This document shows, one piece after another, positions 1 to 5,931 of a stretch of DNA of 5,931 bases. The translations under genes and the position numbers were made by a program. The DNA lies in contig NZ_CAXLML010000092.1 of assembly GCF_964187505.1 (NCBI RefSeq), positions 1-5,931 of the forward strand. Reading direction: 5' to 3'. Position 1 is the stretch's first letter. Each line of letters starts with the position of its first letter. This stretch comes from Chordibacter forsetii (GTDB taxonomy: Bacteria; Verrucomicrobiota; Verrucomicrobiia; Opitutales; Seribacteraceae). The notes below the pieces were generated by a model, which ran no database searches, had not been told where the DNA came from, and was given only the letters and a program-made list of their open reading frames with translations.

Positions 1-473
1 ACCTCTTCCCAAAGTGCAGCTTTTCGGAGAGATTCCTCGACTTTTTCATCAATAGTACGCTTTGATTTTACTCCCTGGATTTGAAGGCCATAAGCAACAT
101 TTTGATAAATCGACTTGGGGAATGGGTTTGATTTTTGGAAGACCATGCCGACTTTCTTGCGCAGTTCGATTACATCCACACTTTTATCATGCAGGTCAAC
201 TCCATGTATCTCAATCGACCCTTTCCCAATACGGGCTCCATCGACTAGGTCATTCATGCGGTTAAGGCAGCGCAAAAGGGTACTTTTTCCACATCCTGAA
301 GGGCCAATAAAAGCCATTATCTCTTTGGGGAAAATATCGAGCGTAACATTATGGATTACCTGGTTATTTCCGTAGAGGAAATCGAGCTCCTTTATACGGA
401 TTGCCGGTTCTCTATACTCCTCTGTGTTTTCTAATGAAGAATTTTCGGGGTTTGCGGTGGGTGCTTCTTGCAT
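1..473 (-). CDS. pstB: PstB, phosphate ABC transporter ATP-binding protein (3' end cut by window edge)
   Basis: This is the cytoplasmic ATPase of the Pst transporter; it hydrolyses ATP to drive phosphate import through PstC-PstA. The 157 complete codons visible carry the first half of an ABC domain. The Walker A motif GPSGCGKST is at residues 57-65, and the Q-loop segment MVFQKSNPFPKSI at about 110-122 (Gln113) is highly typical of PstB. The frame runs off the left edge at ...ALWEE, so the signature motif, Walker B and H-loop lie outside the window. The ATG at 473-471 starts 21 bases after the pstA stop, which fits one operon. No Shine-Dalgarno sequence is visible, but no other in-frame ATG precedes the conserved region. 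About 22 polar residues precede the domain, slightly more than in E. coli PstB. The identification is secure; the exact start is less so. Confidence 0.96.
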   Translation of the reverse strand, partial: MQEAPTANPENSSLENTEEYREPAIRIKELDFLYGNNQVIHNVTLDIFPKEIMAFIGPSGCGKSTLLRCLNRMNDLVDGARIGKGSIEIHGVDLHDKSVDVIELRKKVGMVFQKSNPFPKSIYQNVAYGLQIQGVKSKRTIDEKVEESLRKAALWEE

Positions 474-494
474 GGCTTTAAATGTGTAGATGAT

Positions 495-2174
495 TTACCA
501 ACGGTATTTCTTTCGAAGTCGGTTACGGAGCATGATGGACAGGCTGGCTATTCCAACGACCAGAAGGAGAAAAATAAAAGCGGTGCCATATTGCATGTCG
601 GCGGTGTATTCATTTTGGGGAATTTTAGCGCTGACAACATAGATGTGGTAGGGGAGAGCCATTACTCCCTGAAAGAAAAAGTCGGTCCAATGCTCGAGTC
701 CTTCCCAGGGAAGCTCCGATCTTTTTGCATAGGCAGCGGTAAACATGATTGGTGCGGTTTCTCCAGCTGCACGTGCCACTCCCAAAATAGAGGAAGTAAG
801 AATTCCAGGCATCGCAAAGGGCAGCACGCTGGTCTTGATCATCGTCCACTTGGTTGCTCCAAGTGCCAGCGAGCTTTCCCGGAAGCCCTGGGGGATAGAC
901 CGTAAGGCTTCCTCGCTTGCGGTGATAACAATCGGGAGAACCATGAAGGCAAGGGTGAACCATCCAGCTAGCAAAGAAACATTCCAATCCAAAAAGATGA
1001 CAAATAAACCAAAACCAAAAAGACCAAAAATGATAGAAGGAACTCCGGCAAGGTTAAGAATGGCCAGTCTTACCATGGAAAGAAATTTTCCTGATTTTCC
1101 ATACTCTGCAAGAAAGATCGCACAAAATACACCAAGGACGATTGAGATGGCCATTGCGCCCACCACAAGAAGTAAGGTTCCTACAATTGCCGGGAAAATA
1201 CCACCTCCAGAATAGGCAAAGTCACGAGAAGGAAGAGCCACCGCCATGGCTTCTTTAAAAGGAGAAAGACACTGTTGTAAGTCATCCCAGTTAGACATGT
1301 TTTGATCCTCTTCTAAAAATGCCTGCCGTACGGATGAGTAGGCTACAAGTGCCTCAGCAAAGCGTCCAAATTCCTTGGGTCCTTCCTTCGAGTAGAAGTC
1401 ATTAAAAGTAATGGTTACTTCTTCTCCAAATTCCCTCATCGCAAGGTTGTAAGTTTGAGGTGCTTGGGCTAAGAATTGATTATAGGCCAATTGAATTTGC
1501 TTAAGGTTCTCTTTGGTAAGGTTTTCGATTTTTGGATATTGCTGTGCACGAAACAACGTTACCTGATCGCTCAGTAATTGGAGTCTGCCTCTTTCTTTCT
1601 CAAAGTGTCCCAGCATGAATTGCGAAACCATTGGGAGTACTTCTTCCCGTTTGATTTCGAAGTCGCTAGCGGTGCTTTCAAGGTTAGTAACTAGCTCTGT
1701 CCAAAAGGAAAATTTATCGGATACTTTTCTCTGCTCTCTTTCAATAAAACGAGCTTCGGCTAAAACCAATGACTGATCGGCCCACTCATTTTGAATGGCT
1801 TTGCTGGCCTCAAATAATTGGTTTCTTTTGTTGTTGTAATCGAAAGTCCCTTGGAATGTGTTCCATTTTTCGTACATTTTCTCATCTTTGAGGCGGTAGT
1901 AGTTGCTGGAACTAAGTTTGATCTCATCTTCACCTTCTCCAATAACATGGAGGGTTTGAGGGTGCTCGGTAAGAAATTCCCAGTTAATTAAACCTTCCCC
2001 CTCGAAGACTTTACCTGCACCCTTGGATAAAATATCCCAAAAGAGAAAGGCAGCGCAAAAGAGCACAAAGAATGTCATGCCACGCAGGAGGCCAAACACA
2101 AATGTTTCTTGAATGCGTTCGCGACTTAGTCGAGGTGTGAACGGATGTTTGGGTTCCTTTTGGGCACTCATCAT
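495..2174 (-). CDS. pstA: PstA, phosphate ABC transporter permease with a large periplasmic insertion
   Basis: This is an inner-membrane permease subunit that pairs with PstC to form the phosphate channel. It has 559 residues, against about 296 in E. coli PstA. A first membrane helix lies at about 27-48, followed by WEFLTEHP (65-72), which resembles the segment after TM1 in ordinary PstA. The conserved core resumes at GGGIFPAIVGT (323-333), with helices near 328-355, 369-396, 399-420, 450-480 and 530-547. The cytoplasmic EAA-type loop is RESSLALGATKW (432-443), and ARAAGETAP (467-475) is characteristic of PstA; its Arg468 aligns with an arginine reported as needed for transport in E. coli PstA. 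Residues about 75-320 are an inserted, charged, mostly helical stretch predicted to be periplasmic. The start is ATGATG, one base after the pstC TAG stop, suggesting translational coupling. The tail is basic (RNRLRKKYRW). Confidence 0.95.
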   Translation of the reverse strand: MMSAQKEPKHPFTPRLSRERIQETFVFGLLRGMTFFVLFCAAFLFWDILSKGAGKVFEGEGLINWEFLTEHPQTLHVIGEGEDEIKLSSSNYYRLKDEKMYEKWNTFQGTFDYNNKRNQLFEASKAIQNEWADQSLVLAEARFIEREQRKVSDKFSFWTELVTNLESTASDFEIKREEVLPMVSQFMLGHFEKERGRLQLLSDQVTLFRAQQYPKIENLTKENLKQIQLAYNQFLAQAPQTYNLAMREFGEEVTITFNDFYSKEGPKEFGRFAEALVAYSSVRQAFLEEDQNMSNWDDLQQCLSPFKEAMAVALPSRDFAYSGGGIFPAIVGTLLLVVGAMAISIVLGVFCAIFLAEYGKSGKFLSMVRLAILNLAGVPSIIFGLFGFGLFVIFLDWNVSLLAGWFTLAFMVLPIVITASEEALRSIPQGFRESSLALGATKWTMIKTSVLPFAMPGILTSSILGVARAAGETAPIMFTAAYAKRSELPWEGLEHWTDFFFQGVMALPYHIYVVSAKIPQNEYTADMQYGTAFIFLLLVVGIASLSIMLRNRLRKKYRW

Positions 2175-2175
2175 T

Positions 2176-3822
2176 CTAATAGCTTGCTTTGTACCTACCC
2201 GCTATTGTTTGAGAGAGGAAATTTACAAGTAATGCGATGAGGAAGAGGGCAATGCCTACCATGAAAAGAGCACGGTAATGAATGCTGCCAAACTCAACTT
2301 CCCCCATTTCCTGAGCGATAATCCCAGTCATGGTATGAACAGGTTGAGCGAAAACGCCCAAACCAGAGGTGAAATCAGGTATGGCGATACGATTTCCTGC
2401 ACAAAGCAGAACCACCATGGTTTCGCCAATTACCCGTCCAAACCCCAAGAGGATGGCAGAGATTATACCGGTAATTGCAGAGGGAAAGATTACCCGGGCA
2501 CAAGTTTGCCAGCGTGTTGCACCCAGCGAGAGGGATGCATCTCGCAAAGCACGGGGCACATTATTGAGTGCATCTTCCGCGAGGGTAAAAATAGTTGGCA
2601 CTGTCATTAATGCCAACAAGAACCCTGCAGTTAAAGAGTTCAACCGTTCGTCTGCAATAAGGCTGACCATCCCCCCAAGTACGGCGATCCCAAAAAAACC
2701 AATTAATACCGATGGAATGGCTGAAATAAATTCAATGCCCGGTTTGATGAATGTCTGCTCACGTGCGGTGGCAACCTGGTTTACATAAATGGCGGACCCC
2801 ACACCAAAAGGAATAGCCAGAGCGAGGGCGATTAGACTGACCAAAAGCGATCCAGAAAGTAAAGGTAGGACTCCATACCAATCGTGTCTTGCACTATTGG
2901 TAACCCAGTCTTTACCCAAGAGGAATCCGCTGAATGCCCGATGGAGAGGGTAATCTTTGGTCGGGTCCCAAGTGGTTAGTCTTTCTTTGTAAAGTGGGAC
3001 ATTTATCAGGTATTCACTAAGGGCGTCTTTTGCTTTTTTAAAATCTGCCTCAGACTTGGAAAGTATAAAGGATGGCTTGTAATCAGAAAGAATGGTTGAA
3101 AATCGATTATCCTGCTTAGTTAAAATATCAGGGTATTGAGTGATGGCAGATTCCTGAATGATGCTGGTCAGGTTATTAATCTCACCAGTTTTGTGGGTAC
3201 CTGATTCAGTTCCCACCATGGGGTTAATTCTTTTGGCTAAGTCTTCCCTTTTGTGCCGTATAAAATAATTTTGCCACCTGGCCAGTTCAGTATGTGAGAA
3301 AGATTGACGGTCATTTAACTCCTCAATGGATTCTGAAAAATCTTCTTCTGGTAAATCACTTGAAATTGCTTCTTTTTTGACATCGATAAGGTCGCTTTTG
3401 GTTAAAAGAAAGAGCTTAGTTTCTGCCGCCCATTTAACCATTTTCTTTTCGTATACGAGAAGAAATTCCTTGGTATTTTGAAATTCTCTGGTCAATTGTA
3501 ATAATGCTTTAGTCTTCGCTTGAGCCTGTATTTTTTTGGTGGAATCATTGGCTATACCTTCCATGGATTCCACTTCCTGTGAAAGTATACTTTCGAGGTA
3601 GCGGTAAAGCAGAGTTTGGTCGTCATGCTGTTTGGTGACCACAGTGGCATACTCCATTCCTGACTTTCGGTACCTTTCGAGTGCATCGCGGTACTGTCCG
3701 AAAAATTCAACTCCTTCTTTGAAGAGGAAAAGAGTAATGAGCCCCAAAATGATGATTGAGGTAACTGCATTGCTGGCAAAAAATATTTTGATCCAGTGGT
3801 CTTTCCGTTGCGAGGAATTCAT
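2176..3822 (-). CDS. pstC: PstC, phosphate ABC transporter permease with a large periplasmic insertion
   Basis: This is the second inner-membrane permease subunit of the Pst transporter, partner of PstA. It has 548 residues, against about 319 in E. coli PstC. One membrane helix lies at about 16-34. The transport core begins near FLLGKDW (300-306) and GVLPLLSGSLLVSL (317-330), with further helices near 364-388, 396-415, 446-475 and 515-537. The EAA-type loop is RDASLSLGATRW (427-438). The GRVIGETM motif (462-469) is diagnostic of PstC; equivalents of its Arg463 and Glu467 have been implicated in transport in E. coli. Residues about 42-300 are a hydrophilic, Lys/Glu-rich, mostly helical insertion placed in the periplasm by an N-in topology. 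The ATG at 3822-3820 has no Shine-Dalgarno sequence, and an in-frame upstream start is not evident. It is the first gene after a 163-base gap and so probably the first gene of a pstCAB transcript. Confidence 0.95.
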   Translation of the reverse strand: MNSSQRKDHWIKIFFASNAVTSIIILGLITLFLFKEGVEFFGQYRDALERYRKSGMEYATVVTKQHDDQTLLYRYLESILSQEVESMEGIANDSTKKIQAQAKTKALLQLTREFQNTKEFLLVYEKKMVKWAAETKLFLLTKSDLIDVKKEAISSDLPEEDFSESIEELNDRQSFSHTELARWQNYFIRHKREDLAKRINPMVGTESGTHKTGEINNLTSIIQESAITQYPDILTKQDNRFSTILSDYKPSFILSKSEADFKKAKDALSEYLINVPLYKERLTTWDPTKDYPLHRAFSGFLLGKDWVTNSARHDWYGVLPLLSGSLLVSLIALALAIPFGVGSAIYVNQVATAREQTFIKPGIEFISAIPSVLIGFFGIAVLGGMVSLIADERLNSLTAGFLLALMTVPTIFTLAEDALNNVPRALRDASLSLGATRWQTCARVIFPSAITGIISAILLGFGRVIGETMVVLLCAGNRIAIPDFTSGLGVFAQPVHTMTGIIAQEMGEVEFGSIHYRALFMVGIALFLIALLVNFLSQTIAGRYKASY

Positions 3823-3843
3823 ACAGGTATGATTACATGGGTG

Positions 3844-3857
3844 CCTGTAGAAACAGG
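3844..3857 (-). repeat. Small inverted repeat in the pstC leader
   Basis: On the minus strand CCTGT-TTCT-ACAGG forms a perfect 5-base-pair stem with a four-base loop, ending 21 bases before the pstC ATG. A further CCTGT lies directly against that ATG (3823-3827) and could pair with the same ACAGG arm instead. Two mutually exclusive hairpins are therefore possible in the leader RNA. The stem is short and no T-tract follows, so it is not a terminator. A regulatory role is inference only. Confidence 0.3.
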
Positions 3858-3898
3858 TTCATATAGAAGCATGGATAAATCTTTAAATTGAGGTTCAT
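3855..3898 (-). repeat. Direct repeat ATGAACCT in the pstC leader
   Basis: The octamer ATGAACCT occurs on the minus strand at 3898-3891 and again at 3862-3855, offset by exactly 36 bases. Both copies lie between the proposed promoter and pstC and in the same reading frame of a possible 21-codon leader ORF, where each encodes Met-Asn-Leu. The repeat is directly visible; it may be chance or a remnant of a local duplication. Confidence 0.35.
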
Positions 3899-3913
3899 GA
3901 AACAATGGAATGG

Positions 3914-3919
3914 ATTTTA
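3914..3919 (-). promoter_or_regulatory. Candidate -10 element of the pstCAB promoter
   Basis: The minus strand reads TGG-TAAAAT, matching the TATAAT consensus at five of six bases and carrying the TG of an extended -10. No good -35 hexamer lies 17 bases upstream (ACATAA is there), as expected for an activator-dependent promoter. The proposed Pho box ends 10 bases upstream, the spacing usual for E. coli Pho promoters. Transcription would start about 85 bases before pstC. Not experimentally supported here. Confidence 0.4.
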
Positions 3920-3929
3920 CCATAATCGA

Positions 3930-3969
3930 TTGTTTGTTATGTGACGGAATTGCGCCAATTCTGTAACAA
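3930..3969 (-). promoter_or_regulatory. Candidate Pho box (PhoB-binding direct repeats) before pstC
   Basis: Read on the minus strand, heptamers with an 11-base period can be laid out as TTGTTAC, TTGGCGC, CCGTCAC and CAAACAA, separated by AT-rich four-base spacers (AGAA, AATT, ATAA). The E. coli Pho box is a pair of CTGTCAT-like heptamers in the same 11-base register. The first and third units match that consensus at four and five of seven positions; the second and fourth match poorly. The array ends 10 bases before a TAAAAT -10 element and lies between a phoR-type gene and pstC, where a PhoB site is expected. The position and period are seen; binding is inferred. Confidence 0.4.
3947..3961. 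repeat. Perfect inverted repeat between phoR and pstC
   Basis: GAATTG-GCG-CAATTC (minus strand) has perfect six-base arms around a three-base centre. It overlaps the second unit of the proposed Pho box. The three-base loop and the lack of a following T-tract on either strand argue against a Rho-independent terminator for the upstream kinase gene. It may instead be an operator for a dimeric regulator, or incidental. Confidence 0.4.
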
Positions 3970-3985
3970 AGGCATCTTTGAATCT

Positions 3986-5263
3986 TCATGAATCCTGATA
4001 TCTGGGGAGTTCGATTGAAAAAGTGGTTCCTTTTCCCAATTTACTTTGAGCAAAGACCCGACCTCCATGCCCCTCGGCAACATGTTTTACAATGCTGAGT
4101 CCCAGTCCTGTTCCACCTTTCTCTCTTGATCGTCCCTTATCTACTACATAAAACCGTTCAAATATTCGTTCCAAGTCTTTTTGGGGGATGCCGTTTCCGT
4201 CATCCCGTACCGAGCAGATGATGGTTTTGTTATCCTTCGAAAGAGTAGTGGAAACCTCAACTATGGTAAAGCTACCAGCGTATTTAAAGGCATTATCAAT
4301 CAAGTTGCCTATGGCTATTGCCATTTTAATGGCATCAAAAGGGAAGGCATCTTTTTCCTCAGCGAGTGAAAATTTTAACTTGGATGCATCTACATAAGGC
4401 TTTTCTTGGATGTATAAATCGATTCCCCGAATAACCTCACATAGTTTGTTATTAGTCGGTTGGAAGGCATCCACACTTCCCTCCAGTTCTGAAAGGCTGA
4501 GCAAATCATCTACAAGTGCCTGAAGTCGGAGGGAATTCTTATGAATTTTAGAAATGAAAGAGCTACGCCGGGCGGCTGGTAGAGTAGGGGATTCGACCAA
4601 TGTTTCAGCAAACCCTTTAATCATGGTGACGGGAGTCCGAAGTTCATGCGATGCATTGGCCACAAAGTCTTTACGCAGGCGATCCGCCCGTTTTATTTCG
4701 GTGACTTCCCTAAATAATAAAAGGTAGACATCTTTTGATTCAGTGCGGATCGATGAAAGGAGGGCGATCGCAACTTCAAAGTCTTTGATTGTGCCGTTTT
4801 TACGAAATGTAAATTCGGCTTTACCAGAGGTTAATCCTCTTCCTGATTGATCAATTAAGTCTAGAATTTCGAAAGAATCAATAAAGGCCTCAAGCCGACG
4901 ACCTTGCATCCTTTGTCCCAGAGAAAAGTTTTTCTGAGCAGTGGAGTTTACGAAGGTAATTATATGATCCCGATTTAAGATTATTGCCCCGTCTAGCATA
5001 CCTCCAAGGGTTTCATTAAAAGTATGTGTGGAACGATCGCTCTCCCTTTCTAGGTTGGCAATACGGTTGGCATTTTCATCCATTGCCTTTTGGTAAAGCT
5101 TCAGTGGGAATCCTTTGCTGAGCAATAAGGGTTTTTCAAGGAGAAGTGAGTTGCCCTCACGAATTGATGTAGCAATATCGAGTAACAATTGACGGCCGTA
5201 CCGATGTTGTACCCAAAAGTACAAAGTAAGTACTCCCAGGACAAGGGATGAAATTTCAATCAT
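3986..5263 (-). CDS. phoR: PhoR-type phosphate sensor histidine kinase
   Basis: This membrane-bound histidine kinase/phosphatase is expected to phosphorylate the adjacent PhoB-type regulator when phosphate is scarce. Numbering below counts from a possible TTG start at 5293; the ATG chosen here (5263-5261) is codon 11. One membrane helix lies at about 12-29, followed by a charged helical linker (about 65-92) and a PAS-like domain (about 95-195). The HisKA H-box is ANASHELRTP with phospho-acceptor His216. The HATPase domain has an N-box (N330-LIDN-AFKY), G1 box DDGNG (364-368), F-box FERFY and G2 box GGTGLGL (393-399), so it looks fully active. Only one membrane helix and no periplasmic sensor domain are seen, as expected for a PhoR that is informed by the Pst complex and PhoU. 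The TTG alternative overlaps the regulator's stop codon by four bases (TTGA); the ATG starts 26 bases after it. Neither has a Shine-Dalgarno sequence. Confidence 0.9.
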   Translation of the reverse strand: MIEISSLVLGVLTLYFWVQHRYGRQLLLDIATSIREGNSLLLEKPLLLSKGFPLKLYQKAMDENANRIANLERESDRSTHTFNETLGGMLDGAIILNRDHIITFVNSTAQKNFSLGQRMQGRRLEAFIDSFEILDLIDQSGRGLTSGKAEFTFRKNGTIKDFEVAIALLSSIRTESKDVYLLLFREVTEIKRADRLRKDFVANASHELRTPVTMIKGFAETLVESPTLPAARRSSFISKIHKNSLRLQALVDDLLSLSELEGSVDAFQPTNNKLCEVIRGIDLYIQEKPYVDASKLKFSLAEEKDAFPFDAIKMAIAIGNLIDNAFKYAGSFTIVEVSTTLSKDNKTIICSVRDDGNGIPQKDLERIFERFYVVDKGRSREKGGTGLGLSIVKHVAEGHGGRVFAQSKLGKGTTFSIELPRYQDS

Positions 5264-5289
5264 GACAGGTGAGGGTTGTTTGGGGATGA

Positions 5290-5931
5290 TCAATCGATCA
5301 CCAGCTTGTATCCAACGCCACGGACCGTTTTGATCATTTCTCCTTTATCACCGAGCTTACCCCGTAAACGGCCGACATGGTTATCAACTGTGCGGGTCTC
5401 AATGTCGGAGTCATAATTCCAAACATTAACCAGTAGGTTTTCCCGGCTCTGTACCCGACCGATCCTTTCCATCATTAAGTGTAATAACCTGAATTCGGTA
5501 TGGGTAAGGTCGACCAATTCATCATGAATGAAAACTTCGTGGCTTTCCGGATCAAGAACAATGCCTCCGCCTTCGAGTTTCCCGGTCATCGCGAGTTTTT
5601 TCTTGAGCGTCCTTGCTAAAATTGCTTTGGCTCGGGCGACTAGCTCTCGGTTGTCGAAAGGCTTGGTCAGGTAATCATCTGCCCCTCTTTCAAACCCCTT
5701 CACCCTTTCATCTGCATCACTGCGGGCAGTAAGAAAAAGGATGGGTATGTCTTTTAACTGTGAGTCTACTTTGAGCATGCTGCAAAGGCGTAACCCATCC
5801 AATTCGGGCATCATCACATCAAGGATAATAAGGTCGGGTTGAAAGTCTCTTGCCCGCCCAATTGCTTCCAAAGGGTTTGAAAGGGAGTTTGTTGTGAACC
5901 CCTCTTTCTGAAGTTGAAATTCTATCAGTTC
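5290..5931 (-). CDS. phoB: PhoB-type response regulator (5' end cut by window edge)
   Basis: This is a DNA-binding response regulator of the OmpR/PhoB family, probably the activator of the pst genes. The frame is open to the right edge (first visible residues ELIEFQLQKEGF), so 213 codons are present and only the first residues, including the acidic pair of the receiver domain, are missing. An internal TTG at 5871 is not the start, because the receiver fold clearly continues upstream of it. In visible numbering the phosphorylated aspartate is Asp38 (IILDVMMPELDG), the conserved Thr is 68 (FLTAR) and Lys is 90 (LTKPFD). The C-terminal winged helix includes LTHTEFRLL, the recognition-helix segment TRTVDNHVGRLRGKL and the end VRGVGYKL, all classical for PhoB-like proteins. 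The stop (TGA, 5292-5290) abuts or overlaps the kinase gene. The family is certain; the PhoB role rests on the neighbours. Confidence 0.93.
   Translation of the reverse strand, partial: ELIEFQLQKEGFTTNSLSNPLEAIGRARDFQPDLIILDVMMPELDGLRLCSMLKVDSQLKDIPILFLTARSDADERVKGFERGADDYLTKPFDNRELVARAKAILARTLKKKLAMTGKLEGGGIVLDPESHEVFIHDELVDLTHTEFRLLHLMMERIGRVQSRENLLVNVWNYDSDIETRTVDNHVGRLRGKLGDKGEMIKTVRGVGYKLVID

Noticed and set aside
625..987. Minus-strand open frame of 120 codons inside pstA
   Set aside because: It is an alternative frame of the conserved PstA transport core; its translation (Cys/Gly/His-rich) has no family resemblance.
745..1215. Plus-strand open frame of 156 codons (and others at 115-375, 468-905, 2278-2788)
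   Set aside because: They lie antisense to strongly conserved pstB, pstA or pstC and their translations are low-complexity or basic with no recognisable domain. They are shadows of the real genes.
3947..3961. Inverted repeat as a terminator for phoR
   Set aside because: Arms are only six AT-rich pairs with a three-base loop, and no run of T follows on either strand.
5259..5270. Perfect CTGTCAT heptamer (a Pho-box half-site) overlapping the phoR ATG
   Set aside because: No second heptamer is found 11 bases up- or downstream and no promoter elements accompany it, so it is most likely chance within the start region.
5287..5300. Inverted repeat TGATC-AATC-GATCA at the regulator/kinase junction
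   Set aside because: Five-base arms within coding sequence at a gene overlap; too short and without a T-tract, so neither a terminator nor a convincing regulatory hairpin.
5290..5871. Response regulator starting at the TTG at 5871
   Set aside because: The frame is open to the window edge and the upstream residues continue the receiver domain, so the gene is cut by the window and the TTG is internal.

Overview
The whole window is one minus-strand gene cluster for phosphate sensing and high-affinity phosphate uptake. Read in the direction of transcription (right to left) it holds: a PhoB-type response regulator (5' end cut by the right edge, to 5290); a PhoR-type sensor histidine kinase (about 5263 or 5293 to 3986); a 163-base intergenic region with a plausible phosphate-regulated promoter (3823-3985); the permease genes pstC (3822-2176) and pstA (2174-495); and the first 157 codons of the ATPase gene pstB (473 to the left edge). 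No gene on the plus strand is convincing, and there is no tRNA, rRNA, mobile element, CRISPR array or long repeat. No stretch over 300 bases is gene-free.

The genes form a closed loop. PstC and PstA make the membrane channel and PstB powers it. The transporter's activity is normally reported to PhoR, which controls phosphorylation of PhoB. Phospho-PhoB would then bind ahead of pstC. Neither the periplasmic phosphate-binding protein (pstS) nor the adaptor phoU is visible. phoU could lie beyond pstB to the left. pstS is missing from its common place directly before pstC.

The clearest unusual feature is that both permeases are far longer than E. coli PstC and PstA (about 300 residues each). PstC has 548 and PstA 559 residues. 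In each, a charged, mostly helical segment of about 250-275 residues sits between the first membrane helix and the conserved transport core, so it should lie in the periplasm. Long Pst permeases are known in other bacteria, so this is a variant and not a new system, but the matched size and position deserve attention.

Organism: a Gram-negative bacterium with moderate GC, somewhat under 50% by eye. The long permeases and the lack of Shine-Dalgarno sequences before every visible start would fit a marine member of the Verrucomicrobiota/PVC group, but this is a low-confidence guess. Overall this is a mostly ordinary pho/pst locus with a few points of real interest.
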